DNA from: Deltaproteobacteria bacterium
Lineage (GTDB): Bacteria; Desulfobacterota; Desulfobacteria; Desulfobacterales; JAFDCJ01
Reading direction: 5' to 3'
Length of the DNA stretch: 9,317 bases
NCBI GenBank assembly: GCA_024277475.1
Contig: JAJRVC010000554.1
Span: forward strand, 1 to 9,317
Part shown: in pieces, positions 1 to 6,815 of the stretch
Position numbering within the stretch: the first letter of the stretch is position 1
Layout of the letters: the number at the start of each line of letters is the position of its first letter
Program-made: the position numbers and the translations under genes
Notes under the pieces: generated by a model
Told to the model about the DNA's origin: nothing
What the model saw: the letters and a program-made list of their open reading frames with translations, nothing else
Database searches by the model: none

Positions 1-376
1 AAAATCGGAAAGGGCAGGAAATTTTTATGACGGTCTGATCTTTCATCGTGTCATTGACGGCTTTATGATTCAGGGCGGATGTCCCCTGGGGACCGGCACC
101 GGAGGCCCGGGGTATAGATTTGCAGATGAATTCAATTCATCTTTGAGGCATGACAGCGAAGGCATCTTCTCCATGGCCAACGCGGGACCCGGCACCAACG
201 GCAGTCAGTTCTTTATTACCCTGGGCCCGACGCCTCACCTTGACAACAGACACACCGTCTTCGGGAAAGTGACCAAAGGACTGGATATCGTTAAAGAAAT
301 TGGATCGACTAAAACAGGCGCGGGGGACCGCCCGATAAAAGATGTGGTGATGGAAAAGGTTAGCATTAAGAGATGA
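1..376 (+). CDS. Cyclophilin-type peptidyl-prolyl cis-trans isomerase, 3' part (5' end outside window)
   Basis: This enzyme catalyses cis-trans isomerisation of Xaa-Pro bonds and assists protein folding. The reading frame is open from base 2, so the start codon lies before the window; the internal ATG at 65 is not the start because conserved sequence precedes it. Visible cyclophilin motifs in order are [13 protein letters not shown] (holding the Arg, Phe and Gln equivalent to human CypA R55, F60 and Q63), then [15 protein letters not shown], then [12 protein letters not shown] near the C-terminus. The position of the CypA Trp121, which governs cyclosporin binding, appears to be His here, as in many bacterial forms that lack Trp. 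The C-terminus is complete and compact, as in short single-domain cytoplasmic PpiB-type proteins, but whether a signal peptide exists cannot be seen. The family is certain; the exact paralogue is not. Confidence 0.95.
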   Translation, partial: KSERAGNFYDGLIFHRVIDGFMIQGGCPLGTGTGGPGYRFADEFNSSLRHDSEGIFSMANAGPGTNGSQFFITLGPTPHLDNRHTVFGKVTKGLDIVKEIGSTKTGAGDRPIKDVVMEKVSIKR

Positions 377-447
377 TGTGGCCGCAAAAAGGCACAAAAA
401 ACACAAAAATAAAATTTCACACTTAATAATTTCAATAGGTTATAAGA

Positions 448-473
448 TCAAAATTCGAGAATTTTGACTTTTT
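448..473 (+). terminator. Probable intrinsic terminator of the cyclophilin gene
   Basis: An inverted repeat with 8-bp arms (448-455 and 460-467) and a four-base loop is followed on the plus strand by C and five T residues. It lies 72 bases after the cyclophilin stop. The stem is AT-rich, so termination may be weak. On the minus strand no T run follows the hairpin, so it is unlikely to serve the tRNA-Ser. Confidence 0.5.
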
Positions 474-505
474 ACGGGATTATCCTATTTGACTCATCAA
501 CAAAA

Positions 506-593
506 TGGCGGAGGGAGTAGGATTCGAACCCACGGAGGTGTAACCCTCAACGGTTTTCAAGACCGCCGCTTTCGACCACTCAGCCATCCCTCC
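506..593 (-). tRNA. tRNA-Ser (anticodon UGA)
   Basis: Read on the minus strand this folds as a class II tRNA. The acceptor stem GGAGGGA pairs with TCCCTCC, followed by a G discriminator and an encoded CCA (506-508). The anticodon stem is GCGGT/ACCGT with loop CTTGAAA, giving anticodon TGA, which reads UCN serine codons. The long variable arm has a GAGG/CCTC stem, as expected for serine, and the T arm is GTGGG-TTCGAAT-CCTAC. Length is 88 with CCA. It is a single gene transcribed away from the acidic-protein gene. Confidence 0.97.
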
Positions 594-608
594 AGATTTT
601 AACCTAAA

Positions 609-637
609 TATTTAACATTTCGTTCATAATAGGTCAA
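609..637 (-). promoter_or_regulatory. Probable promoter of tRNA-Ser
   Basis: On the minus strand a -35 box TTGACC (637-632) is followed after 17 bases by TAAATA (614-609). The expected transcription start falls about 9 bases before the tRNA 5' end at 593. The outermost base of the -35 box is the first base of the 64-bp palindrome. Assignment is by consensus and spacing only; the -10 box is a poor match. Confidence 0.5.
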
Positions 638-700
638 TTAAAATTCCGACATACAGGTTAAAAATTTGCAAATTTTTAACCTGTATGTCGGAATTTTAAT
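637..700. repeat. Perfect 64-bp palindrome (32-bp arms, no loop)
   Basis: The two 32-base arms (637-668 and 669-700) are exact reverse complements, with the centre between 668 and 669 at TTG|CAA. Symmetry ends abruptly on both sides. The core is A/T-rich and the middle of each arm carries CCGACATACAGG. It lies between two divergent promoter-like sequences. It could be a bidirectional terminator (T-rich sequence follows at 702-710), a cruciform-forming site, a symmetric operator, or the remains of an inverted duplication. The symmetry is direct observation; the role is unknown. Confidence 0.9.
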
Positions 701-708
701 ATTTGTTT

Positions 709-737
709 TTGACAGTTGACAGGATTGTGTTTATATG
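709..737 (+). promoter_or_regulatory. Promoter of the acidic hypothetical gene
   Basis: A perfect -35 hexamer TTGACA (709-714) is followed by a 17-base spacer and TATATG (732-737), a four-of-six match to TATAAT. The start would be near 744, giving a leader of about 127 bases before the ATG at 871. The -10 box lies inside one arm of a 12-bp inverted repeat (730-741) whose partner (841-852) lies just upstream of the ribosome binding site. Confidence 0.6.
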
Positions 738-782
738 GTTTCAAAAAGCGCTAAATGACAAGTTAGTTCGCTTCGTTCGCAA

Positions 783-805
783 TTGTAATGATAGAATCAT
801 TACAA
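783..805 (+). other. Hairpin in the leader of the acidic gene
   Basis: Perfect 10-bp arms (783-792 and 796-805) enclose a three-base AGA loop and are followed by an A run. The hairpin lies midway in the predicted 127-base leader, so it would be present in the mRNA. No T run follows, so it is not an intrinsic terminator for this strand. It could act in RNA stability or protein binding; I recognise no known riboswitch. Confidence 0.45.
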
Positions 806-870
806 AAAAACCTTTTATTTCAAAGAAGTATAGAAATTTTAAACCATATAAATACAGAAGGAATGCAATC

Positions 871-1344
871 ATGAAACAGAAATATTTAATCATAAATGAC
901 AGAGAAAACAAGCAGTTCAAAATTCAGGAATTTGCTGAGCTGAATAAAGAGACACTGTCGCTGCTTTGTGAAGAGGTCTATGATTATAAAACAATTAAGT
1001 CCGCAGTTACAACTGGAAAAGATGCGCTGATTTCCGCTTTGAGAACCAACAATCTGTATCCTCCTGGCATCTATGCGGAAAAAATTGCCGATGCGGTAAT
1101 TCAACTGCATAAATCGAAAGCCGAAGAATCGGTGGAGCTTTTTTTCGACGATATTAATTTGTTGGCCAAAAAGCGCCAATCCGCCAAAATCATCGAGCCG
1201 CTCGGAGAAGACGCAGCCGACCTGGATGGAATATTGGAAGATGATTTTGATGATGATGATCCAGAAAAAGGTGGGATAAAAAAAATTGATTCGTCGCTGA
1301 AAATTGTAGATGACGATTACGTCGATATCAATGACGACGACTAG
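871..1344 (+). CDS. Small acidic protein of unknown function (157 residues)
   Basis: I do not recognise this protein. The frame can be extended upstream to a TTG at 703, but that would run through the promoter and the hairpin leader. The ATG at 871 is preceded by GAAGGAA at a workable distance and is preferred. Residues 1-112 look like a mixed, probably helical domain (for instance AEKIADAVIQLHKSKAEES, then FFDDINLLAKKRQ) with no membrane segment or signal peptide. Residues 113-157 form a strongly acidic tail with Asp runs (DDFDDDD near 124-130, and DDD at the very end). Such tails suggest an intrinsically disordered region that mimics nucleic acid or binds a basic partner, but this is inference. 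It has its own promoter and is not close enough to apbE to be an obvious operon partner. Confidence 0.85.
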   Translation: MKQKYLIINDRENKQFKIQEFAELNKETLSLLCEEVYDYKTIKSAVTTGKDALISALRTNNLYPPGIYAEKIADAVIQLHKSKAEESVELFFDDINLLAKKRQSAKIIEPLGEDAADLDGILEDDFDDDDPEKGGIKKIDSSLKIVDDDYVDINDDD

Positions 1345-1490
1345 ACTTTGGTTTTCGCTATTTTCTAATTAAACAGCTATGAATTTCTACGATTCAATGG
1401 AATTATAGTGTTTTTAAGTCTAATTAAATTAGAATTCAGCAAGTAAGATGCGCCATACCCCTACGCTCTGCGCTTCATCGTGTTAACGTT

Positions 1491-2513
1491 ATGAAAAGAA
1501 TCGTGAAAATCTTTACTCTCGCTTTTGTCTTATGCTCTATAGCTTTAGGTTGTGGGGCGAGGCGGGAACACCTGATCCAGGGTCGCACTATGGGGACGAC
1601 TTATCACATTAAGATTGTCACCGGTTACTTTCAAGGCATTTCAGGGCTGAAAGAAAAAATTGAAAAGCGGCTGGTCGAAATCAACAACGGGATGTCGACC
1701 TATCAAAAGGACAGCGAAATCAGTCGCTTTAACGAATTTCATCAGAGCGGCAGAAAATTTAAAATTTCCGATGATTTTTATCGGGTGATGAAAACGGCAC
1801 AAACCATCTACCGACTTTCTGACGGTGCCTGGGATGGCACGGTCAATCCGTTGGTAGATCTTTGGGGCTTCGGGCGAGAGGGCCAAAAAAATAAGGTCCC
1901 ACCGAAATACGAAATTACTGCGCTTTTATCGGATATCGGTTTCGATAATATTGTAGTTTCGAAACCCGGATTTTTACTAAAAAAGCGAGCCTCTGTGACC
2001 CTGGATCTTTCTTCAATTGCCAAAGGCTATGGGGTGGATCAGGTTGCCGATACCATTCGAAAGGAAGGATTTCAAAACTATCTGGTTGAAATTGGTGGAG
2101 AAGTATTCGCAGCCGGGAACCGTAAGGATGGCAAGCTCTGGCGCATCGGTATTAATCGGCCCCAAACAGACGCGGCCTTTGACGAAGTGTATAAAGTCGT
2201 AGAATTACATGACAGGGCTTTTGCCACCAGCGGTGACTACCGCAATTTTTTTATGGCCGACGGAATTCGCTATGCCCACATCATCGATCCCCGCACCGGA
2301 TATCCGATTTCCAACGGCACGGTGAGCGTTACCATTATCGCCGACACTTGCAGCTTTGCAGACGGGTTGGCAACCGCGATAATGGTCATGGGCGCCGAGA
2401 AAGGACTTGATCTGATAAACAGGCTCGATGCAGTTGAAGGCTTGATTGTAGTTGAACAGATGGATGGTCGTCTGGCTGATTTTTATTCCGAAGGGTTTAA
2501 AGCTTTACAGTAG
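1491..2513 (+). CDS. apbE: FAD:protein FMN transferase (ApbE), lipoprotein type
   Basis: ApbE transfers FMN from FAD to Thr/Ser of target flavoproteins such as Rnf/Nqr subunits, on the outer side of the cytoplasmic membrane. Residues 1-21 form a signal peptide with a basic start, a hydrophobic core and ALGC before Cys21, consistent with lipidation although the -3 position is not ideal. Family motifs in order are GRTMGTTYHIK (about 32-42), MSTYQKDSEISRFN, DGAWDGTVNPLVDLWGFG, LDLSSIAKGYGVDQ, EIGGEV, SGDYRNFF, HIIDPRTGYPIS, and DGLATAIMVMG, which holds the metal-binding Asp near the C-terminus. Length (340) is normal. No clear Shine-Dalgarno sequence precedes the ATG, but the next Met lies past the signal peptide, so this start stands. 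No flavoprotein target gene is seen nearby. Confidence 0.96.
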   Translation: MKRIVKIFTLAFVLCSIALGCGARREHLIQGRTMGTTYHIKIVTGYFQGISGLKEKIEKRLVEINNGMSTYQKDSEISRFNEFHQSGRKFKISDDFYRVMKTAQTIYRLSDGAWDGTVNPLVDLWGFGREGQKNKVPPKYEITALLSDIGFDNIVVSKPGFLLKKRASVTLDLSSIAKGYGVDQVADTIRKEGFQNYLVEIGGEVFAAGNRKDGKLWRIGINRPQTDAAFDEVYKVVELHDRAFATSGDYRNFFMADGIRYAHIIDPRTGYPISNGTVSVTIIADTCSFADGLATAIMVMGAEKGLDLINRLDAVEGLIVVEQMDGRLADFYSEGFKALQ

Positions 2514-2692
2514 TGCGATATCTTAATGGTTTGTTTTTTGTTTAACCGGGACGATCAAAACCATCTGACGAACCGAACGATCATAACGATCTTAACAACC
2601 CCCTCATTGACATCGTAGACTACCCACCTTATTTTTCCCAAAGACATTTAAACCTAATACGAGATGAGCAGGTCTGATTTTATCAAAGAAAT

Positions 2693-4048
2693 ATGACCAT
2701 GAAACTTTATTTGGAAAGCCTGGGTTGCGCCAGAAATCAGGTTGACAGCGAAATTATGATCGGTCGGCTGAAAAAAGCCGGGTGGAACCTTACGGATGAC
2801 CCTGCAGAGGCCGATACCATCGTGGTGAATACCTGCAGTTTCATCGAAGATGCTGCGCAGGAGTCCATCGACGTCATTTTAGAGCTGGCGGAATACAAAA
2901 AGGAAGGGACCTGCAACCGCCTGGTGGTGGCCGGTTGTCTTCCCGAGCGTTACCGGGAGGAAATTTTAACATCTTTGACGGAAGTGGACGTTTTTTTAGG
3001 AACAGGGGCCTTTGATCAAATTGTCAAAGCCGCCCACGAGCCGCAGTTTTCCCATCAGTGTCTGCTGCCGGATCCTGATCTGATATCGTGCCAGCAAAAA
3101 GATTCCCCGCGGGATTTGATTTTGCCCCATTTGGCCTACCTTAAGATTGCAGAAGGCTGCAGCAAGACATGCACGTATTGTATCATCCCCAAGCTGCGTG
3201 GACGGCAGAAAAGCCGTCCGCCGGAAGATATCATTGCCGAAGCCCGGAGGCTTATGGCAGCTGGTGTTAAAGAACTGGTGCTGGTGGCGCAGGATACGAC
3301 GGCTTACGGAAAAGATTTAACACCGCCGGCAAATCTGAGCCGCCTGGTGGACGATCTTGCCGTTATCGGTGCTGATGATCAGTGGGGCATGGCGAAACCC
3401 TGGTTCAGGGTGCTTTACTGGCATCCGGAAAGCATCGAAGACTCTTTTATTGATACCGTTGCCCTCCATCCAAATCTGTGTCCCTATTTTGATATTCCCA
3501 TTCAGCATGTGAGCCCCGGTATTTTAAAACGCATGGGTCGACTGTACAACCGGGATGAACTGTACCGTCTGTTTGATCGAATCCGTACCCGGATCCCGGC
3601 TGCCGTATTGCGTACCACTATTATCGTGGGCTTCCCAGGAGAAAACGATAAAGATTTTGATGAGCTTTTGAAATTTACCGAGGATGTGCAGTTTGATCAT
3701 CTGGGTGTTTTTATTTATTCGGATTCCGATGATCTTGCCTCCCATCAATTATCCGGTCACATTCCGGGTGCCGTGGCGACCGACCGTTACCACCAGCTCA
3801 TGTCTGCTCAGTCGGGGATATCGTCTGAAAATAATCAGAAATATATCGGTAAAACGCTAAAAGTTCTGGTGGAGGAATTCCTGGATAACCATCTTTTTGC
3901 CGGCCGCACGAACTTTCAGGCACCGGAGGTCGATGGAATATCCTATATTAGTACCGATCAATCACCTTTTAAATTGAAAATCGGCAGTTTTGTTGATATG
4001 CGGGTGAAGGATGCTATGGAATATGATCTTATGGGAGTGGCGGTATGA
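2693..4048 (+). CDS. rimO: Ribosomal protein S12 methylthiotransferase RimO
   Basis: RimO is a radical-SAM enzyme that adds a methylthio group to a conserved Asp of ribosomal protein S12. The N-terminal UPF0004 domain carries the three cysteines for the second 4Fe-4S cluster: C12 in ESLGCARNQVDSE, C48 in VVNTCSF and C82 in VAGCLPER. The radical-SAM motif EGCSKTCTYC supplies C156, C160 and C163, followed by IIPKLRGRQKSRPPEDI, which fits RimO better than MiaB. The last part (from about residue 375) matches a TRAM RNA-binding domain. Length (451) is normal. A second in-frame ATG two codons downstream (2699) is equally plausible, since the upstream AAAGAA is a weak ribosome binding site for either. 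The stop overlaps the next start as ATGA. Confidence 0.95.
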   Translation: MTMKLYLESLGCARNQVDSEIMIGRLKKAGWNLTDDPAEADTIVVNTCSFIEDAAQESIDVILELAEYKKEGTCNRLVVAGCLPERYREEILTSLTEVDVFLGTGAFDQIVKAAHEPQFSHQCLLPDPDLISCQQKDSPRDLILPHLAYLKIAEGCSKTCTYCIIPKLRGRQKSRPPEDIIAEARRLMAAGVKELVLVAQDTTAYGKDLTPPANLSRLVDDLAVIGADDQWGMAKPWFRVLYWHPESIEDSFIDTVALHPNLCPYFDIPIQHVSPGILKRMGRLYNRDELYRLFDRIRTRIPAAVLRTTIIVGFPGENDKDFDELLKFTEDVQFDHLGVFIYSDSDDLASHQLSGHIPGAVATDRYHQLMSAQSGISSENNQKYIGKTLKVLVEEFLDNHLFAGRTNFQAPEVDGISYISTDQSPFKLKIGSFVDMRVKDAMEYDLMGVAV

Positions 4049-5025
4049 ATGACCTGAAGACCAGGATCCTCGCAGCAGTTAAAGATGATCTGGATGATAT
4101 TGAAAAAGCCCTTAGCGATAATTTGAATCCCTATCTGGATCTGGTCTCCGAAGTGGCCGGTCACATTCTTTTCAGTGGAGGCAAGCGGTTGCGCCCGTTG
4201 TTAATGGTTCTCTCAGCCCGTCTTGTAGGCTATAACGGCGACTATGAAAAGACCTTTTCGATCGCATTGGAATATTTGCATGCCGCAACCCTGCTGCATG
4301 ACGACCTGGTGGATGAGGCCACGCTACGGCGGGGAAAACCGGTGGCGCATTCAAAATGGGGCAATTCCATTACCGTACTGGTAGGCGATTACCTGTTGGC
4401 TCGGGCCCTGTCAATTTCGGCCGGCACGGGTCGACTCCGGATTGTTAAAATTCTGGCAAGCCTTACCGAAAACATGTCCCAGGGTGAGGTTCACCAGCTG
4501 ATGCGAAAAGGCGACATCAGTCTGACGGAGGATGAGTATAAAGAGGTTATCCGCCGCAAAACCGCCATGCTGTTTGAAGCTGCCTGTCGCGTTAGTGCCG
4601 TTATGGCGGATGCAACCGAGGAACAGGAAAAGGCCCTTGCTGAATACGGGTACAACCTGGGGATTGCTTTCCAGATGGCGGATGACCTGTTTGACTATAC
4701 CCTGCAGACTTCCGAGTTTGGCAAGGAGGTCGGGGCCGATCTCAGAGAAGGAAAATTAACCCTGCCGGTTATTTATGCATTACAGCAGGCGCAGTCCGGG
4801 GACCGGGATTTGATGATAAAAATAATCCGGGACCCGGGTTTTTCTGAAGCGGATTTTAAAACCCTGACTGATTTGCTGGAAAAATACGGTGGCCTGACTT
4901 ATACACGAAATAGGGCGGCATCTTATATTGGCACTGCTAAAAAGGCTTTGGCTGTATTTGATTCTTCCCCGACCAAAGAAACGATGCTGGATATTGCGGA
5001 ATACGCACTGGTTCGCAGCGTTTAG
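4045..5025 (+). CDS. ispB: Long-chain polyprenyl diphosphate synthase
   Basis: This all-trans polyprenyl synthase extends allylic diphosphates with isopentenyl diphosphate in the cytoplasm, typically making the side chain of menaquinone or ubiquinone. Motifs are GGKRLRP (45-51), the first Asp-rich motif DDLVD (86-90) with LRRG just after, KT at 172-173, and the second Asp-rich motif FQMADDLFD (209-217). The residue five before the first motif is Ala81, a small side chain that leaves the product pocket open; by known FARM rules this predicts a long chain rather than C15/C20. Length (326) is usual. GGGAG at 4033-4037, seven bases before the ATG, is a good ribosome binding site inside rimO, and the ATGA overlap suggests translational coupling. 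The symbol is by family; chain length is not proven. Confidence 0.93.
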   Translation: MNDLKTRILAAVKDDLDDIEKALSDNLNPYLDLVSEVAGHILFSGGKRLRPLLMVLSARLVGYNGDYEKTFSIALEYLHAATLLHDDLVDEATLRRGKPVAHSKWGNSITVLVGDYLLARALSISAGTGRLRIVKILASLTENMSQGEVHQLMRKGDISLTEDEYKEVIRRKTAMLFEAACRVSAVMADATEEQEKALAEYGYNLGIAFQMADDLFDYTLQTSEFGKEVGADLREGKLTLPVIYALQQAQSGDRDLMIKIIRDPGFSEADFKTLTDLLEKYGGLTYTRNRAASYIGTAKKALAVFDSSPTKETMLDIAEYALVRSV

Positions 5026-5133
5026 GGCATGGAGCATGGGGTAGGGGCAAAAGAAAAAAAAGATGATGAGAAGGTGAGATTAAGGGCCGGCGGATTAGGG
5101 GCGAATTGGCCTATAGTGGAGGGCAGAGAAAAG

Positions 5134-5165
5134 AAGCTCAAGGCTGAAAGCTGAAGGCTCAAAGC
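5134..5165. repeat. 7-bp minisatellite, about 4.6 copies
   Basis: Five successive units read AAGCTCA, AGGCTGA, AAGCTGA, AGGCTCA and AAGC, consensus ARGCTSA. Period is exactly seven with only purine or C/G changes. Being a multiple of seven in a non-coding region, it can vary in copy number without consequence for a protein. Confidence 0.8.
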
Positions 5166-5188
5166 AAAACTGTTTGCTATAATTTATT

Positions 5189-5240
5189 CGCCTTCGCCAG
5201 AATACCCTGTAGTTTGTTACAGGAATGAATGGCGAAGGCG
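5189..5240. repeat. Imperfect long hairpin element
   Basis: Outer arms CGCCTTCGCCA (5189-5199) and TGGCGAAGGCG (5230-5240) are perfect 11-bp complements. A symmetric six-base internal loop (5200-5205 against 5224-5229) separates them from inner arms CCTGTA (5206-5211) and TACAGG (5218-5223), with a six-base apical loop. The right side continues as a G/C-rich run into a second small stem at 5273-5288, so the mobile or structured unit may span about 5185-5300. No T run follows, so it is not a classical terminator. It looks like a dispersed REP-type repeat, but only one copy is seen here. Confidence 0.75.
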
Positions 5241-5415
5241 GGCGGGCTTCGGCGCAATTCCGCGTTGGTAGTCTGCTGCTTGTAGCAGGGAGCTTCATCT
5301 TTATCCTTGGTTCAAGGAGATTTTCCTTTATTGGCACCTATTTATTCAATTCCGGTTTGTCCGGGTTGGATATTTGCGCTTAAAGATTTTTTACTAGACA
5401 CGGGGGTGAGACAGT

Positions 5416-6624
5416 ATGCGAATAATATTTCCAAAATTCAGCAGATTGATACTTGTGTCATTTTGCCTGGCTGCGGCCTTGACGCAATTTGACATCGCAT
5501 ATGGCCGGGAGCCTGTCGGGTCCAAGACATATGTTGTGGTCGGGGCGGCAACGGTGTATGGCGGCAATGTGTCCGCAGCTCGAGAAAAGGCTATCGCGAA
5601 CAGTCTCGTTACGGCGGTGGCGCTGATGATCGGAGATCTTTTGCAGGTTGATTCTTTGGTGGATAATTTTCCACAACTCAATGAACTGCTGTTCGATCGA
5701 ACAAAGACCTTTGTCCGGGATTACAAGGTGCTGACAGAGACAGCCCGTGGTAAATCATATCGTGTGGTTGTAAAAGCCACCGTGTCGGGCGAAAAAATCT
5801 CGAAACGATTGTCCGATGCCGGTATTTTGCGGACTCGGACGACACTGCCCCGGGTTTTGTTCCTTGTTGTCGAAAAGAATGTCAGGGAGCCGTTACCGAT
5901 TTTTTGGTGGAGTGCAGAGGATGAAAATTTCATATCTATTTCTGAGACTGCTATGGCCGAACGTTTAAAAGAGGCCGGATTTGAAATAGTAGACCACAAG
6001 GGGGCGCGGGAAAAGCCCCTGGTAAACTGGGGCGACTTTGATATGCCCGCCTTGACGGATCAGGAGGCTGCGACGCTGGGCTCCGGCCTCAAAGCAGATG
6101 TGGTCGTACTGGCAACTTCGAATGCAATCCTTTCGACGAATATCATGGGCTCGGCCATGAGATCGTTTAACGGAACTATCACCGTACGGGCAATCCGGAC
6201 GGATTCCGCAGAACCAATGTTTAACTTTACCCGCACAGCGGTGGCCGCCAATGAAGACGACATCGTCGGAGGCAAGGAAGCGCTCGCGAATGTCGGTGAC
6301 CTTGCGGGCCGGGAACTGGCAGAAAAACTCGTTGTCGTATGGCAGAGACAGGCCGGCAGACCTGCCGTGGTTGAATTGAGCATTCAGGGTACGGGACACC
6401 TTGCCAGTTATGTTAAGTTTCGCAAAGCACTGAACACGATTTCCGGCGTGGAGGGAATACGGGTAAAAGAGATTAAACCCAATGAGGCAATTTTACTGGT
6501 TGAATATAAAGGAAAAACCAAAGATCTGGCAGCAGCCTTGATGCTGCAAAATTTTAAATCATTCGGGATTCATATTTCCGAGGTGACAGATAATTTATTG
6601 CGAATTGAGCTTGTTCCGAGCTAG
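5416..6624 (+). CDS. Exported protein with FlgT/LPP20-like N-terminal domain (402 residues)
   Basis: An N-terminal signal peptide (residues 1 to about 30: basic start, hydrophobic LILVSFCLAAAL, AYG before the likely cut) indicates export to the periplasm. Residues about 35-135 resemble the FlgT N-terminal/LPP20 type domain: a hydrophobic strand and glycine (VVVGAATVYGG), the signature AREKAIANSLVTAVALMIG, an acidic/aromatic stretch, DYKVLTETARGKSYRVVVKA. The middle (about 145-320) resembles a TolB/CsgG-like periplasmic fold with LFLVVEKNV and LKADVVVLATSN. The last 80 residues form a separate small alpha-beta domain (ELSIQGTGHLASYVKFRKAL onward). FlgT helps build the flagellar H-ring, but no flagellar gene is present, so a more general envelope role is possible. 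A good ribosome binding site (GGGGTGAG) precedes the ATG. Domain calls are from pattern recognition only. Confidence 0.88.
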   Translation: MRIIFPKFSRLILVSFCLAAALTQFDIAYGREPVGSKTYVVVGAATVYGGNVSAAREKAIANSLVTAVALMIGDLLQVDSLVDNFPQLNELLFDRTKTFVRDYKVLTETARGKSYRVVVKATVSGEKISKRLSDAGILRTRTTLPRVLFLVVEKNVREPLPIFWWSAEDENFISISETAMAERLKEAGFEIVDHKGAREKPLVNWGDFDMPALTDQEAATLGSGLKADVVVLATSNAILSTNIMGSAMRSFNGTITVRAIRTDSAEPMFNFTRTAVAANEDDIVGGKEALANVGDLAGRELAEKLVVVWQRQAGRPAVVELSIQGTGHLASYVKFRKALNTISGVEGIRVKEIKPNEAILLVEYKGKTKDLAAALMLQNFKSFGIHISEVTDNLLRIELVPS

Positions 6625-6653
6625 ACAGAGGGATGAAGGCAAAAACTCAGCTG

Positions 6654-6681
6654 CACCACGACACGAAGGCACAAAAAAAGG
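6654..6681. repeat. Short dispersed A-rich motif after the exported-protein gene
   Basis: The motif CACCACGACACGAAGGCAC followed by an A run lies 30 bases after the stop. Thirteen bases, AAGGCACAAAAAA at 6666-6678, recur exactly at 389-401, just after the cyclophilin stop. Tandem variants of CACGAAGGCAC are, as far as I recall, common intergenic repeats in this kind of genome. With two copies in this window the assignment is tentative. Confidence 0.4.
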
Positions 6682-6768
6682 AATACGAACTATTACAAGG
6701 GATCTCATAAGTATTTCCATTGGTGCCGGTAGAAGCGGGCCGGGTAAAGTGTGCGCAATGGATTTTTC

Positions 6769-6797
6769 TTGACAGGAAAATTGGCCGATGCTAATTA
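6769..6797 (+). promoter_or_regulatory. Promoter of tRNA-Val
   Basis: A perfect TTGACA (6769-6774), a 17-base spacer ending in TGC (an extended -10 element), then TAATTA (6792-6797). The expected start is about 12 bases upstream of the tRNA. The -10 hexamer is a weak match, partly offset by the TGC. Confidence 0.6.
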
Positions 6798-6815
6798 AGC
6801 AATTCCGATACATAA

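Larger units (their letters stand above)
5026..5415. other. Gene-free 390-bp region with repeat elements
   Basis: This stretch between the polyprenyl synthase and the exported protein shows no credible gene. It holds a heptad minisatellite (5134-5165), a small stem (5163-5168 with 5173-5178), a large hairpin element (5189-5240) and a further stem at 5273-5277/5284-5288. An 80-codon minus-strand open frame crosses it (5337-5095) but is built from these repeats and has no domain. No clear terminator for the rimO pair was found. The ribosome binding site GGGGGTGAG (5402-5410) of the next gene closes the region. Confidence 0.7.

Noticed and set aside
637..805. CRISPR-like repeats
   Set aside because: The symmetric sequences here are single inverted repeats, not regularly spaced direct repeats with spacers; no array or cas gene exists in the window.
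703..870. N-terminal extension of the acidic protein from a TTG at 703
   Set aside because: It would place the promoter and two inverted repeats inside the coding sequence; the ATG at 871 has a better ribosome binding site.
2514..2692. Possible regulatory repeats (ACGATCA / AACGATC) upstream of rimO
   Set aside because: The copies are short and irregularly spaced, with no clear promoter or symmetric operator; low-complexity drift explains them.
5095..5337. 80-codon minus-strand open frame
   Set aside because: It is built from the heptad repeat and hairpin element, with no domain or ribosome binding site; it is a by-product of the repeats.
5965..6399. 144-codon minus-strand open frame inside the exported-protein gene
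   Set aside because: The plus-strand frame has a signal peptide, a ribosome binding site and domain-like sequence; the antisense frame has none and is a shadow.
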